DNA of 29,775 nucleotides from a virus, in the IMG/VR virus record IMGVR_UViG_3300032287_001775, positions 1 to 29,775 of that record; one strand, given 5' to 3'. How positions within the stretch are numbered: position 1 is the stretch's first letter; each line of letters opens with the position of its first letter. The notes beneath the pieces were generated by a model. It did no database searches, was not told the DNA's origin, and worked only from the letters and a program-made list of their open reading frames with translations. This document shows, piece by piece, positions 7,414 to 14,500 of this stretch. A program made the translations under genes and the position numbers.

Positions 7414-7910
7414 AGGCTCGCAAAGCCCTCCCGTGCGTTGCTCTTCAGAAGCTCAATTCGGCTTCGGAGCTTTGGCTGGATTTCAGCCTCGGTCAATCCA
7501 GCCAATTGTCCAGGCAGGTCGCCAACCAGCGCATCTAGTTCAGAGCACCAGACTGCCACCACGCGAGTGGCTGTCTCGCGCATTTCGTCTGCCAATACGA
7601 GCTCGCCCTTTTCGCGTTTGATTATTAAATCAAGTCGCTCAATTTCCTTCTGAAGCTTGGCGGTGCGCGCTTCTTTGTAGTCAACGGGAGGCGCGGCAGT
7701 CTTTGCCGGTTTTGGCTCGTCAGGTTTCGGCTTTGCCAGCGGCGGCTCTACAATTCTGTCGGCAGTGTAAGCCTTTCTCCATGCTTCCTGCTCCTCTGTA
7801 GACCAGTTTCGGTCAAAGCCTTTTTTCTCCCAAAACTGTACGGCAGATGGGTTTACGCCGAAATGCTTGGCGACTTGGCTATACGATGCACGTTTATTCT
7901 GATTTGCCAC
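7410..7910 (-). CDS. Terminase small subunit (Nu1-like)
   Basis: A 166-aa protein read from GTG at 7910; a stop lies two codons upstream and the next ATG is deep in the protein, so GTG is the only sensible start. Residues 9-32 (SYSQVAKHFGVNPSAVQFWEKKG) form a helix-turn-helix like that of Nu1, which binds the packaging site. A Pro/Lys-rich linker (about 56-75) is followed by a long helical region typical of the oligomerising and TerL-contacting half. It is stop-start coupled to the large subunit and is the first gene after the 7911-8064 gap. Confidence 0.85.
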   Translation of the reverse strand: MANQNKRASYSQVAKHFGVNPSAVQFWEKKGFDRNWSTEEQEAWRKAYTADRIVEPPLAKPKPDEPKPAKTAAPPVDYKEARTAKLQKEIERLDLIIKREKGELVLADEMRETATRVVAVWCSELDALVGDLPGQLAGLTEAEIQPKLRSRIELLKSNAREGFASL

Positions 7911-8034
7911 ACATCAGTAGTAGACCCAGCAATATCTGCCGGTCAATACCCTACTTGGCTTATCTACAATGGCCACTTTTTGCCGATTGCACAAAAAATG
8001 GTGACACGTCCATAAGCTCACCCCGATGAAAACC
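7911..8034 (-). other. Intergenic region before the packaging genes
   Basis: This non-coding stretch, with the hairpin at 8035-8060, separates the early block from the packaging genes, so a late promoter and the packaging site are both plausible here. On the minus strand TTGACC (7946-7941), 17 nt and CTACTA (7923-7918) make a weak sigma70-like pair. It would start transcription almost on the terminase start codon, so I do not trust it. There are also T- and A-runs around 7977-7998. Confidence 0.3.
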
Positions 8035-8060
8035 CCCTCTAGGAGACTCCTTTAGGAGGG
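8035..8060 (-). terminator. Terminator-like hairpin at the end of the early block
   Basis: Minus strand: CCCTC pairs with GAGGG, with an interrupted inner stem (TA/TA and GGA/TCC), followed by GG and TTTTC. It lies just after the stop of the 112-aa HTH protein (8065) and before the packaging genes. It is a modest intrinsic terminator, judged by eye. Confidence 0.45.
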
Positions 8061-8064
8061 TGGG

Positions 8065-8403
8065 TCACCCCAGTAGTGCCCTAGCAGCCTGTTTAGCCGC
8101 ATCCTTAACCGCAGCATGGCTCACTCCCAGTGCAGCCGCTGCCTGGCTCATGTCCTTGTGCCCCGTGAGATGCCCCAGCCCAGTGCCAAATGCCACAGCG
8201 TTTAGCCTAAGCCTCAGGTTCGCATCCCTGTGTCCACCTGCCAAGTAAGTGAGTAGTCTGACAATGGCAATGCCCCCGGCAGTCTGAGCCTGTGCCTCTG
8301 CCGTTATGCGATGCCATCCCCAGACGTTTTCGGCTTGCTCCTCGGTCAGGCCGAGGTCGAGCAAGTCTTCAAGTGCAGCTTCAAAATCTTCTGGAGTTGT
8401 CAT
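8065..8403 (-). CDS. Small helix-turn-helix protein
   Basis: A 112-aa protein starting MTTPEDFEAALEDLLDLGL. The N-terminal 25 residues are acidic and helical. Residues about 84-111 (SQAAAALGVSHAAVKDAAKQA) read as a helix-turn-helix, with Ala-rich first helix, GVS turn and recognition helix. As the last gene before the packaging operon it could be a DNA-binding regulator of the early-late switch, or a packaging or replication accessory factor. No family can be named. A T-run and A-rich leader (TTTTTAA before ATG) replace an SD sequence. Confidence 0.7.
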   Translation of the reverse strand: MTTPEDFEAALEDLLDLGLTEEQAENVWGWHRITAEAQAQTAGGIAIVRLLTYLAGGHRDANLRLRLNAVAFGTGLGHLTGHKDMSQAAAALGVSHAAVKDAAKQAARALLG

Positions 8404-8432
8404 TTAAAAATGCCCCCAGTCTCTCCTGAGTG

Positions 8433-8594
8433 TCACACCATTCGTGGTTGCAATCCACGCACTATCGGTTTGATGCCGTGTCTGTGGCAGGTGTCGCAAA
8501 GCTCGTGCTGTCTCTCCAGCAGTCGCACCACTTTTGCCCCCACAAGGTCAGAGCCGCAGGTGTCGCGGAAGTTATGGCCCGCCGGTTTGAGCCA
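8433..8594 (-). pseudogene. Zinc-ribbon-like frame without its own start
   Basis: A 53-codon open stretch beginning right after a TAG and ending at TGA 8433. It encodes GHNFRDTCGSDL, then VVRLLERQHELCDTCHRHG and ends QPRMV. The spaced Cys residues and amphipathic helix look like real protein, but there is no ATG, and the first GTG falls after the first Cys. It can be joined to the 8620 start by a -1 shift at base 8591, giving a 62-aa product. A single-base deletion, an assembly error or a recoding event would explain it. Confidence 0.4.
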
Positions 8595-8620
8595 CTAGGC
8601 TTGGCAAGCTCTGTCGTCAT
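8462..8620 (-). CDS. Small ORF overlapping the zinc-ribbon frame
   Basis: ATG at 8620 overlaps the upstream TGA (TGATG at 8622-8618) as neighbouring genes do, and opens 52 codons starting MTTELAKPSG and ending at TAG 8462. After about residue 12 the product becomes low-complexity (Ala, Thr, Ser), while the overlapping frame at 8433-8594 looks more protein-like. The start is probably genuine and the downstream part is probably the wrong frame. Confidence 0.35.
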   Translation of the reverse strand: MTTELAKPSGSNRRAITSATPAALTLWGQKWCDCWRDSTSFATPATDTASNR

Positions 8621-8802
8621 CACTGATGCACACTAGGCTGCACTTCGTCAAGGTCAGCCTGCGTCCAGCCCTCGCGCCGCATCTGTTGTTCCAGCGCTGC
8701 TGCCCTAGCCTCTGCCCGGAGTGCTCTAGCTTTGGCCTCCTGCAAGTGCATCTTCAGTGCCTCGATGAGGTAATGGTTTTCCAAGCGTTCGATAGGTGTC
8801 AT
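8620..8802 (-). CDS. Small coiled-coil protein
   Basis: A 60-aa protein starting MTPIERLENHYLIEALKM. ATG 8802 overlaps the upstream TGA (ATGA), which favours it over ATG 8823. It is almost entirely helical, with Ala/Arg/Glu-rich heptads (EAKARALRAEARAAALEQQ) and a WTQADLDEV tail. It is part of the run of coupled small early genes. Function not recognised. Confidence 0.65.
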   Translation of the reverse strand: MTPIERLENHYLIEALKMHLQEAKARALRAEARAAALEQQMRREGWTQADLDEVQPSVHQ

Positions 8803-9128
8803 AGCAATTGTGTCCTCGCCCATGACTCGCGGATTGCCTGCACTCTCGCAGCCTTTTCCGCATTTAGGCTGTGCAATTTGTTTTGCTGGTACTCTTTTGC
8901 GCGCAAAGATTTTTCAGCCCGTAACCCAGCAAAAAATTGATGTCGCACTGCACGTTTATATTCGTGCTTGTTCATCGCCCCAATAGTGTCGCCGGTATCT
9001 TTTGCGATCTTTTTTACAGAGGCGCGCAACTTAATCAAATCGGCCTTTACCCGCTTGATTTCAGGTTGCCCCAGTTTTTCAAGTCTCGCGCCTGTTGCTG
9101 GTCCACGTAATGGACAATCCATGCTCAT
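8799..9128 (-). CDS. Small basic helical early protein
   Basis: A 109-aa protein starting MSMDCPLRGPATG. It is Lys/Arg-rich and predicted helical through KRVKADLIKLRASVKKIAKD and the RAEKSLRAKEYQQNKL segment, so nucleic-acid binding is possible. Its start overlaps the upstream TGA (ATGA at 9128-9125) and its stop overlaps the next start. No family recognised. Confidence 0.65.
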   Translation of the reverse strand: MSMDCPLRGPATGARLEKLGQPEIKRVKADLIKLRASVKKIAKDTGDTIGAMNKHEYKRAVRHQFFAGLRAEKSLRAKEYQQNKLHSLNAEKAARVQAIRESWARTQLL

Positions 9129-9286
9129 TCCTGTGCCCCCTCCAGTTCACGGATGCCCTCAAGCAAATCGTCGATTGCCTGCTGTATCCGTGGATGAGGC
9201 GGCCTAAGGTTAGTTAGGTCGTCAATTACTGACATGGCTCGGTGAAGCATGTCCCAAACTTCGTCGAGTTCTTCTTTGGTTTTCAT
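9125..9286 (-). CDS. 53-aa early protein
   Basis: ATG 9286 opens MKTKEELDEVWDMLHRAM and ends LEGAQE at TGA 9125, overlapping the next start as ATGA. It is acidic and helical. The leader reads GCCAACAAATG, the CAA-rich type shared by other early genes. Support comes from this leader and the coupled stop; function unknown. Confidence 0.6.
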   Translation of the reverse strand: MKTKEELDEVWDMLHRAMSVIDDLTNLRPPHPRIQQAIDDLLEGIRELEGAQE

Positions 9287-9319
9287 TTGTTGGCTGTGGT
9301 CATACTGGTTGAGTGTGTC

Positions 9320-9358
9320 AGGCCATCAGAAAGTGCCATTCTGTGCGTTCTGTGGCCT
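9320..9358 (-). other. Long imperfect hairpin across a stop codon
   Basis: AGGCCATCAGAA (9320-9331) pairs with TTCTGTGGCCT (9348-9358), an 11-bp stem with one bulged base and a 16-nt loop. It covers the stop codon of the 98-aa gene and lies in the gap before the 53-aa gene. There is no T-run, so it is not a standard terminator; it could protect or segment the early message. Confidence 0.5.
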
Positions 9359-9653
9359 ATTCGTGCTTCCCGTTAATTGCGGCAAGTTCGTGCGAGATTT
9401 CCGCAATCTCGTTTTGCAGCCTAGCATTTGGAACAACGAGCAGAGTCAATTCTTCAACCACGTCGAGTGCCCGGTATACGAGCTGGAATGCAACCTCCCC
9501 GTCAGCCGGACTCAGTGCGCACATTAGGCAAGGGCGGGCTGCTTGGCTGCGTAGTTCGGCGCGCAATGTCTCGGAAACTTGTTTCTCGCGCTCTAGTCGC
9601 TGCGCCAAGTCCTGCGCAATTTGGTAAACGTCGGTGCTTAGGTCGTGAGTCAT
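9357..9653 (-). CDS. 98-aa helical early protein
   Basis: Starts MTHDLSTDVYQIAQDLAQRLE. An N-terminal coiled-coil segment (about residues 10-35) is followed by PCLMCALSP, a possible metal or redox CxxC, and another helical region ending AINGKHE. Leader ATAAAACAAAAATG, with no SD. Function not recognised. It follows the replication initiator gene by 32 nt. Confidence 0.6.
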   Translation of the reverse strand: MTHDLSTDVYQIAQDLAQRLEREKQVSETLRAELRSQAARPCLMCALSPADGEVAFQLVYRALDVVEELTLLVVPNARLQNEIAEISHELAAINGKHE

Positions 9654-9685
9654 TTTTGTTTTATCGGTTCGGTACGGTCTGAGCT

Positions 9686-10345
9686 TTAGTCAAAATCTTC
9701 TGCACTTTGAGCTGCTTTCTGCTCGACAATGATGCGGTCAGTCTCCTCGGCTTGAGCCCAGGCAGTGCGTAGCCATTGCTGATCGCGTTCGGAAAGATGC
9801 GAAATATCTGGATGCTGTTTTTTTGAGCCGCTGTCGCCCGTCAGGGGCGAGCAAGCGGACTCAGTTTCTTCCTTCTCTGTTACTCCCGCTGCCGCTGGCG
9901 GCGGCGCGGAGTAACTGTTCTCTTTCTCTCTAAAGCGTCCAAACTGTGTACTCACGTGCCGTCCATGTGGTGTACTCACGTGCCGTTCATTTGGTGAACT
10001 GCCGCGTCCATGTGGTGTACTGCTAATCGAGGTCAAAAAAAAGGCATTTCGGGTCGCCCGGTGTGCTCCATTTGAGCCGGAAAACTTGCGGATTAAACCC
10101 GCTTTTTCGAGTGCATCGAGTGCCGTTTTGACAGTCCCGCGAGAGCATCCCACGTGCTCTGCCAACTGCTCATATGATGCCGAAAAACGTCTTTTGTGTT
10201 CGGTTGCTGCTGCACTTTGAAAGTGTGTAAGTGCGCAGTAAATGGCGTAAGCGTTGATGCCTACTTTGCCAGCTTCAACGGCAGCTTCTCGGGTCTGCCA
10301 GGCAAAAGGGCCTTCATCTTTTGGGTTTTCTGAACGTGGTTTCAT
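9686..10345 (-). CDS. Replication initiator-like winged-helix protein
   Basis: A 219-aa protein starting MKPRSENPKDEGPF. Residues about 25-90 form a winged-helix DNA-binding domain: a helix around NAYAIYCALTHF, SYEQLAEHVGCSRGTVKTALDALEKAGLIRK as helix-turn-helix and wing, as in phage initiators and helix-turn-helix_36 proteins. A repetitive His/Ser/Arg stretch (about 108-137, with STPHGR twice) is encoded by the iteron-like repeats at 9946-10029. The C-terminal third is acidic and helical. The organisation, DNA-binding initiator, origin repeats within the gene and helicase next door, recalls lambda O and P. Its start overlaps the helicase stop (ATGA). Confidence 0.75.
   Translation of the reverse strand: MKPRSENPKDEGPFAWQTREAAVEAGKVGINAYAIYCALTHFQSAAATEHKRRFSASYEQLAEHVGCSRGTVKTALDALEKAGLIRKFSGSNGAHRATRNAFFLTSISSTPHGRGSSPNERHVSTPHGRHVSTQFGRFREKENSYSAPPPAAAGVTEKEETESACSPLTGDSGSKKQHPDISHLSERDQQWLRTAWAQAEETDRIIVEQKAAQSAEDFD
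9946..10029. repeat. Iteron-like tandem repeats, probable replication origin
   Basis: Four head-to-tail units start at 9946, 9970, 9994 and 10015 (spacing 24, 24, 21). Units 1 and 2 share GTGTACTCACGTGCCGT and units 3 and 4 are shorter variants beginning GTG(A/T)ACTGC. Two carry the palindrome CACGTG. They lie inside the initiator gene, keep its frame and encode its STPHGR repeats. Repeats inside the initiator gene are the lambda O arrangement, so these are the best origin candidate. Confidence 0.6.
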
Positions 10346-11667
10346 TTGCGTTTCTTGTTGTCTTCTGGTGGTTCCGGTTCAGGACACATCTGCCAAATCA
10401 TGCCGTGCTTTTCCGGGTTCGGACTGTGCCTGATAAAGATTCGTGCGCTAGGCTTGCCATCCCAGCTTTGCATTCCAGCCCGCAATCTGCGCTTTGTTGC
10501 GGTCAGTGAGCAGGTCGGCGGTTCGCCTGGTTGCGTCTCTACGCGCTGCAATGTCACGACTTCGCGGGCCCAGTTTGTCAGTGCGCTAGATCCAAACCCA
10601 GCATAGGCCAAATCGGAATCGGTACGTGCAGTACCTTCTCGCGGCTTCGGCAGGTGATGAATGAGCACCAAAAGCACCCCGGTTTTGCTGCTGATTCGGT
10701 TGAGCCCGTTGCAAAACTCTGTCACCACTTTCTGGTCTGAGATGTCGTCGCCCAAATAGCACATTAGCGGGTCGATCCAAGCCACGTCTGGACGATGCCG
10801 CACCACTAACGCTTCAAGCATTCGGAGAAACTCTGAGCCCGAATGCACATTGTCGCGGTAAAAAACTAGCCGCTCGTTGAGTGCTGCCTTTTCTTCCTCG
10901 CCGCAATCAGTTTTCCCGTATTTGCAAATCACGCTTTGCAAAATCTCGGCCTGGTCGCCAATGTCGTTTTCGGCTTGCAAAATTAGACTTTTGAGAGCTT
11001 TGACCGGCTTGATGCCAAAGGTGAGCACGTCGGAAAACGTCCCACTCCCCAGCGCCCACCCGATTGCCAGTTGCATCGTCAGAGAGCTTTTGCCGATTCC
11101 GCTCTGAGCGTTAATAAGCAGCGAGCCTCCTTTGCAGAGCCAGCGGTTGCCTATGAGCGTGTTTGGGTCTGTGTCAGTCTTGTATGTCAGCAGGTCAGCA
11201 AAAGAGGTCTGTTTGACATCTCCAAGCCCCTGCTCGGCACTCGCCACTGTGACGGCGTCACCAAGCCCGGCTACGATGTCCCCAGTTGGTAATCCGTCAC
11301 CAAGTGCCTTTGCTGCGTCCCTGAGTTGCGCCAGTAACTTTCGGCGCCTTGCGGCATCTTGCACCAGTCCGCACCAGCTCGGCAGCGGTTCGAGGCTCGG
11401 CATCCCGGTCGACAGGTCTGAGATAGTCGCAAACGGAATGCCCTGATGCGCTAGTTGTGTCGCTAACGAAAGCGGGTCTAAACTTTGGCCTGCATCTGCT
11501 GCGGCTTGAATCCCCGCAAAGATCGTCGCAAAGCTTGGATTGAAAAAGTGCCCAGCGGTCAGTCCAGATGCGACAACTGCGGGAAATGCGGTGTGAGGTG
11601 CAAAAAGTAGACACCCCAGCACCGCCCGCTCAGCCTGCTCGGCCTGCGGGATGGCTTGTACGCTCAT
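10342..11667 (-). CDS. Replicative helicase (DnaB-N plus RecA-like ATPase)
   Basis: A 441-aa protein starting MSVQAIPQAEQAERAVLGCLL, the classic DnaB N-terminal domain pattern (residues about 7-110). The RecA-like ATPase follows: Walker A AQSGIGKSS at about 187-195, Walker B VAWIDPL at about 295-301, and a sensor-like IHHLPKPREG near 340. The ATPase half resembles the RepA/AAA_25 family more than full DnaB. It should unwind DNA at the origin. No primase domain is visible, so priming is probably by the host. The stop overlaps the initiator start (ATGA), so the two are coupled. Confidence 0.85.
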   Translation of the reverse strand: MSVQAIPQAEQAERAVLGCLLFAPHTAFPAVVASGLTAGHFFNPSFATIFAGIQAAADAGQSLDPLSLATQLAHQGIPFATISDLSTGMPSLEPLPSWCGLVQDAARRRKLLAQLRDAAKALGDGLPTGDIVAGLGDAVTVASAEQGLGDVKQTSFADLLTYKTDTDPNTLIGNRWLCKGGSLLINAQSGIGKSSLTMQLAIGWALGSGTFSDVLTFGIKPVKALKSLILQAENDIGDQAEILQSVICKYGKTDCGEEEKAALNERLVFYRDNVHSGSEFLRMLEALVVRHRPDVAWIDPLMCYLGDDISDQKVVTEFCNGLNRISSKTGVLLVLIHHLPKPREGTARTDSDLAYAGFGSSALTNWAREVVTLQRVETQPGEPPTCSLTATKRRLRAGMQSWDGKPSARIFIRHSPNPEKHGMIWQMCPEPEPPEDNKKRK

Positions 11668-11670
11668 CGT

Positions 11671-11883
11671 TTAACGAGCGTCGTGTTGCCTTTGACTGCG
11701 GGCTAGTTCCGAGAGGATTTCTGGCTCGGCAGTGGCTGAAAAAATGTGGATTGCGCGAGCCAGCTTAAAAGTCTGCATCGCGTGCGGTTGAAGCCCAGGT
11801 TGTCCAGAAGTCACAAGTGCAGTGTGCGTCTTCATCAGTTCGTCGGCAATGCGTTCGGCTTCTGTCAATTCTGCTTTGTTCAT
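11671..11883 (-). CDS. 70-aa early protein upstream of the helicase
   Basis: Starts MNKAELTEAERIADELMKTH, ends SQRQHDAR. It is all helical with a central Gly-Gln-Pro turn. Leader GGGAACAACAAATG is of the CAA type. It is 3 nt from the helicase start, so it is translated with the replication module and might be a helicase loader or modulator, although nothing in its sequence shows that. Confidence 0.6.
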   Translation of the reverse strand: MNKAELTEAERIADELMKTHTALVTSGQPGLQPHAMQTFKLARAIHIFSATAEPEILSELARSQRQHDAR

Positions 11884-11928
11884 TTGTTGTTCCCGCGTTG
11901 GTCAGATGCGCGGCCCCCAGTTGCCGAA

Positions 11929-12330
11929 TTAGAACGGAATCTCGTCAGACTCTAGCTCCGTGCCATCAGATGGCGGCAACCAGCGTTTAATCTCAAGGTA
12001 CGGCTTGCCGGTCTTCTCGGAAATGCGTTTGCCAGGCGCGAGTTCAACCTTGGCAATCTTGCCGATGCAGTCCTCGGTTTCGATTGCCAGGGTTCTCCCT
12101 TCGACTACCTTTTTGCCAATTGCCGTAGCAAACTCGGCCACGTTGCGAGAATTTTTAGCGGTAAACACAACCCAGCTTTTGAAGGTAAGTGGTCCGACTT
12201 TGACTTCGAGTTGCAGCATCTCATTGCCCGCCTTTGAAACTGCGTCAATAGCGTGCTCGATGCGGGCCAAATGAATTCCGGCATCGATGGACTGTTGCTG
12301 TTCTGTTAGTTCGATTTTTAGTGATGGCAT
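11929..12330 (-). CDS. SSB-tipped DNA-binding accessory protein
   Basis: A 133-aa protein starting MPSLKIELTEQQQ. The middle is beta-rich (LQLEVKVGPLTFKSWVVF, RTLAIETEDCIGKIAKVEL), compatible with an OB-like fold of the DUF669 type common in phage recombination modules. It ends ESDEIPF, an acidic tip with terminal Ile-Pro-Phe like the SSB tail that recruits repair and replication proteins. It lies between the RecT-type protein and the helicase. It probably coats ssDNA for annealing and replication. The fold is inferred; the C-terminal tip is directly seen. Confidence 0.7.
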   Translation of the reverse strand: MPSLKIELTEQQQSIDAGIHLARIEHAIDAVSKAGNEMLQLEVKVGPLTFKSWVVFTAKNSRNVAEFATAIGKKVVEGRTLAIETEDCIGKIAKVELAPGKRISEKTGKPYLEIKRWLPPSDGTELESDEIPF

Positions 12331-12336
12331 ATGTAT

Positions 12337-13062
12337 TTAGATGGAAAACGCTGCAAAGAATCTTTCTGGAAATGCAACTGCCTGAGTCGCGATGTCGGCC
12401 GGAATATCGAGGTAGGTTTCGTTTTCCTTGATCCATCCCCGTTTAAGTGATCCTGCCGTGACTTTTTCACGCGCCGCGTCTGACTTGTCAGCGAGCAGTC
12501 GCTGCATCGGGTTGATCCGCTCGATCGCCTCGCGAATCGGTTGCGCTGTGGCCTCAATGGCTATTGGTTCCGTCTCGGTCTGCACCTGGACCGGCGCAAA
12601 CTCGGCAACCTCTTCGGGAGCGTAGCACCCAGACAACACGGCTGGGTAGATGCTGCGCACGGCCTCGGAAATGCAGCGAGCCCGGAGCATCTGACGCGGA
12701 AACTTTTTCCACGTGGGATTGCTGCCAAGCCCGGCTCGCTCTGCGTCTTTGGTGGTCCAGGTGACTCTCAACGTCGCTCCCTGCGGATGCGTAAACGTGC
12801 CTGACACAGATTCATGCGTATATTCGTGCCACTCAACACGGCCCCCTGCTTGTTGAAATCGTGCCAGCATGGCCTCGGACTTGAGCGACGGCTTGCCGTT
12901 GATGATGTGGTAATCCCTCGCGGCTTCGGCTGGATGTCGCCCTTCGGCCTGGCATAGCAAGCCCAATGCTAAAGCCTGCTCGGCGGTCTGGATTCCAAAG
13001 AGTTTGGATTTCGCGATGGCCTCGGCCATCAGTTTGGTTTGTTCGAACGGTATTAGTTGCAT
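12337..13062 (-). CDS. recT: RecT-family single-strand annealing protein
   Basis: A 241-aa protein starting MQLIPFEQTKLMAEAIAKS. RecT-family features: an N-terminal helix, the conserved HIINGKPSLKSEAMLARF block (about residues 51-68) followed by GGRVEW, then NPTWKKFPRQMLRARCISEAVR (about 115-136) and CYAPEEVAE. It anneals complementary ssDNA after end resection, with the nuclease, SSB-like protein and resolvase encoded beside it. The C-terminal third (VQTETEPIAIE onwards) is divergent. It overlaps the resolvase stop by 10 nt. Confidence 0.85.
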   Translation of the reverse strand: MQLIPFEQTKLMAEAIAKSKLFGIQTAEQALALGLLCQAEGRHPAEAARDYHIINGKPSLKSEAMLARFQQAGGRVEWHEYTHESVSGTFTHPQGATLRVTWTTKDAERAGLGSNPTWKKFPRQMLRARCISEAVRSIYPAVLSGCYAPEEVAEFAPVQVQTETEPIAIEATAQPIREAIERINPMQRLLADKSDAAREKVTAGSLKRGWIKENETYLDIPADIATQAVAFPERFFAAFSI

Positions 13063-13514
13063 TTGGTTTTCATTTTTAGGCCCGCCTCAAGGATGAGGAG
13101 AGCGTCTGCTGTTTTTAGTGTCACTGACAGTTGTGGATAAAGCGCCTGAGCGCGGCCTTTGAGATGAGCTTTCCAGCGGTTCCCGTGCGTTTTCTTGTCG
13201 CCCAACCCGAGAGCCTGCTGCCACTTCTTAGGAGGCAGATACTCAATCCTGGCACTGTACGCGGCAAGCATGCCCTCAATTCTTCCGTAATTTCGGAACA
13301 TTGTTGCCATGCTGCTGCCGGACATTTTGCCAGCAAACTTGGGCAACTCTTCGAGAAACACGGTTGTGATTCCTTTGCACAAAATCCAAAGTTGCCGCTC
13401 TAGGTCGTGCAAAGTCGCTGGCATTGGCAAAGCATGCACGCTGCCATCGGTGTCAATGTAAGCAATCCCGCCGCCCACACCAGGGTCGATTGCAATGTAG
13501 TTTTGTTCGCTCAT
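13053..13514 (-). CDS. RuvC-like Holliday junction resolvase
   Basis: A 153-aa protein with an RNase H-fold layout: IAIDPGVGGG at the N-terminus (Asp10), VFLEELPK around 52-59 (second acid), a PPKKWQQALGLG segment near 95, and KTADALLILEAG near 135-146 supplying the last acid. This matches phage RuvC-like resolvases, which cut branched DNA before packaging. Only one Asp is visible in the last motif where E. coli RuvC has two. It starts with ATGA overlap on the nuclease gene. Confidence 0.85.
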   Translation of the reverse strand: MSEQNYIAIDPGVGGGIAYIDTDGSVHALPMPATLHDLERQLWILCKGITTVFLEELPKFAGKMSGSSMATMFRNYGRIEGMLAAYSARIEYLPPKKWQQALGLGDKKTHGNRWKAHLKGRAQALYPQLSVTLKTADALLILEAGLKMKTKCN

Positions 13515-14500
13515 TTTGATGCCACAAGTGGAGCCTGCCCGATTTTCCGTTGCACAATCTCATCCGGCAGCACCGCACCGGCTGCACTCCAAAGCGCTTG
13601 AGCCTTTTTGAGGCTCATTGAGCCTTGCGCGAGAATCGCGTCACCCGCACCGATTGCACCGTTGCGCACTGCCTGCGCGATGTGTTCGGCCTCGATGTAC
13701 TCGCTCGCACGCGGCTTTTGCAGCCTCCAGCCAGCCACTTTCTGCCCCGCTTCGAGCAACTCGCGGGCCTTGGTTTTGGCAGCGTCGCGAAAATCATCCA
13801 ACGTCTGACACGCTGCCAGAAACTGCCCGAGTCTGTCAGGGTCGTTTAAAAGCGCCAAAAAGCCCTCGTCCTGCACTGTCGGTGCGAGCCCGGCAACTGT
13901 CACCATTGCGCTGTCCTTGCTGGCAACGCGAGCCGGACATGTCAGCGATTTGGCGCACCAGCCGCAGTAATCGTTTTCGGTCGGTGCTGTTCCAACATTT
14001 GCCAACACTCTGGCGACTAAATCGGCTGCACTTTGGTATGTCCAGCGGTGTGTCACAACCTGCCGTTGATCGCAAAAGAGCAGGTGAGTTGTCCACTCGC
14101 CCACAAAGTGCTCCTGCATGAGGCCCAAAGCGTAGGCTGCCATTTGTGCCTGGTAATCGTAGATTTGGCCTGACTTAAGGTCGATCAGGAACCGGCCTTT
14201 AAGCGCAACGCCGTCAGCGGTGCCTCTATGCTCAATTCCAAAAGTATGAATGCGGCAACGGTCCTCGTCCGTTACCAAATCGTTGACGCCACCGAATTGG
14301 ATGCACTGGTTGATTGCCCACCGAACTGCCTGCGCGTCTTCCTCTAACAGTTGCCAGTCAGGAAACTCTCCGTGCGTCCAGGCGTGCCTGAATGCCGCGT
14401 CGAGCTTGGTTCCGCGCGCTGCTGCCGGACTGGTGCCTGGTGAGCCTTCGTATTGCCCGCAGAGCGCGAGCTTGGGGAGGGATGAGTGTCGGATTTTCAT
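13511..14500 (-). CDS. Cas4/RecB-like PD-(D/E)XK nuclease with Fe-S cysteines
   Basis: A 329-aa protein starting MKIRHSSLPKLALCGQYEG. The nuclease core shows GTADG (Asp96), IDLKSG (Asp107, Lys109) and QAQMAAYALG (Gln117-Tyr123). One Cys near the N-terminus (C14) and a C-x2-C-x5-C set (C179, C182, C188) match the four-cysteine Fe-S layout of Cas4 and AddB nucleases. It is probably an end-resecting exonuclease for the RecT protein. There is no Cas1, Cas2 or CRISPR array, so this is a recombination role. The ATGA overlap with the zinc protein upstream and the resolvase downstream ties the three together. Confidence 0.85.
   Translation of the reverse strand: MKIRHSSLPKLALCGQYEGSPGTSPAAARGTKLDAAFRHAWTHGEFPDWQLLEEDAQAVRWAINQCIQFGGVNDLVTDEDRCRIHTFGIEHRGTADGVALKGRFLIDLKSGQIYDYQAQMAAYALGLMQEHFVGEWTTHLLFCDQRQVVTHRWTYQSAADLVARVLANVGTAPTENDYCGWCAKSLTCPARVASKDSAMVTVAGLAPTVQDEGFLALLNDPDRLGQFLAACQTLDDFRDAAKTKARELLEAGQKVAGWRLQKPRASEYIEAEHIAQAVRNGAIGAGDAILAQGSMSLKKAQALWSAAGAVLPDEIVQRKIGQAPLVASK

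Noticed and set aside
7918-7946. Sigma70-like promoter TTGACC-17-CTACTA
   Set aside because: The -10 match is poor and the start point would fall on the terminase start codon.
9946-10029. CRISPR array
   Set aside because: The units are adjacent with no spacers and keep the reading frame of a gene.
13618-14121. 167-codon plus-strand frame
   Set aside because: It lies wholly opposite the Cas4-like nuclease, whose motifs and neighbours are clear; no plus-strand gene is otherwise supported.
13511-14500. Cas4 of a CRISPR system
   Set aside because: There is no Cas1, Cas2 or array; neighbours are recombination proteins, so a phage recombination nuclease is more likely.
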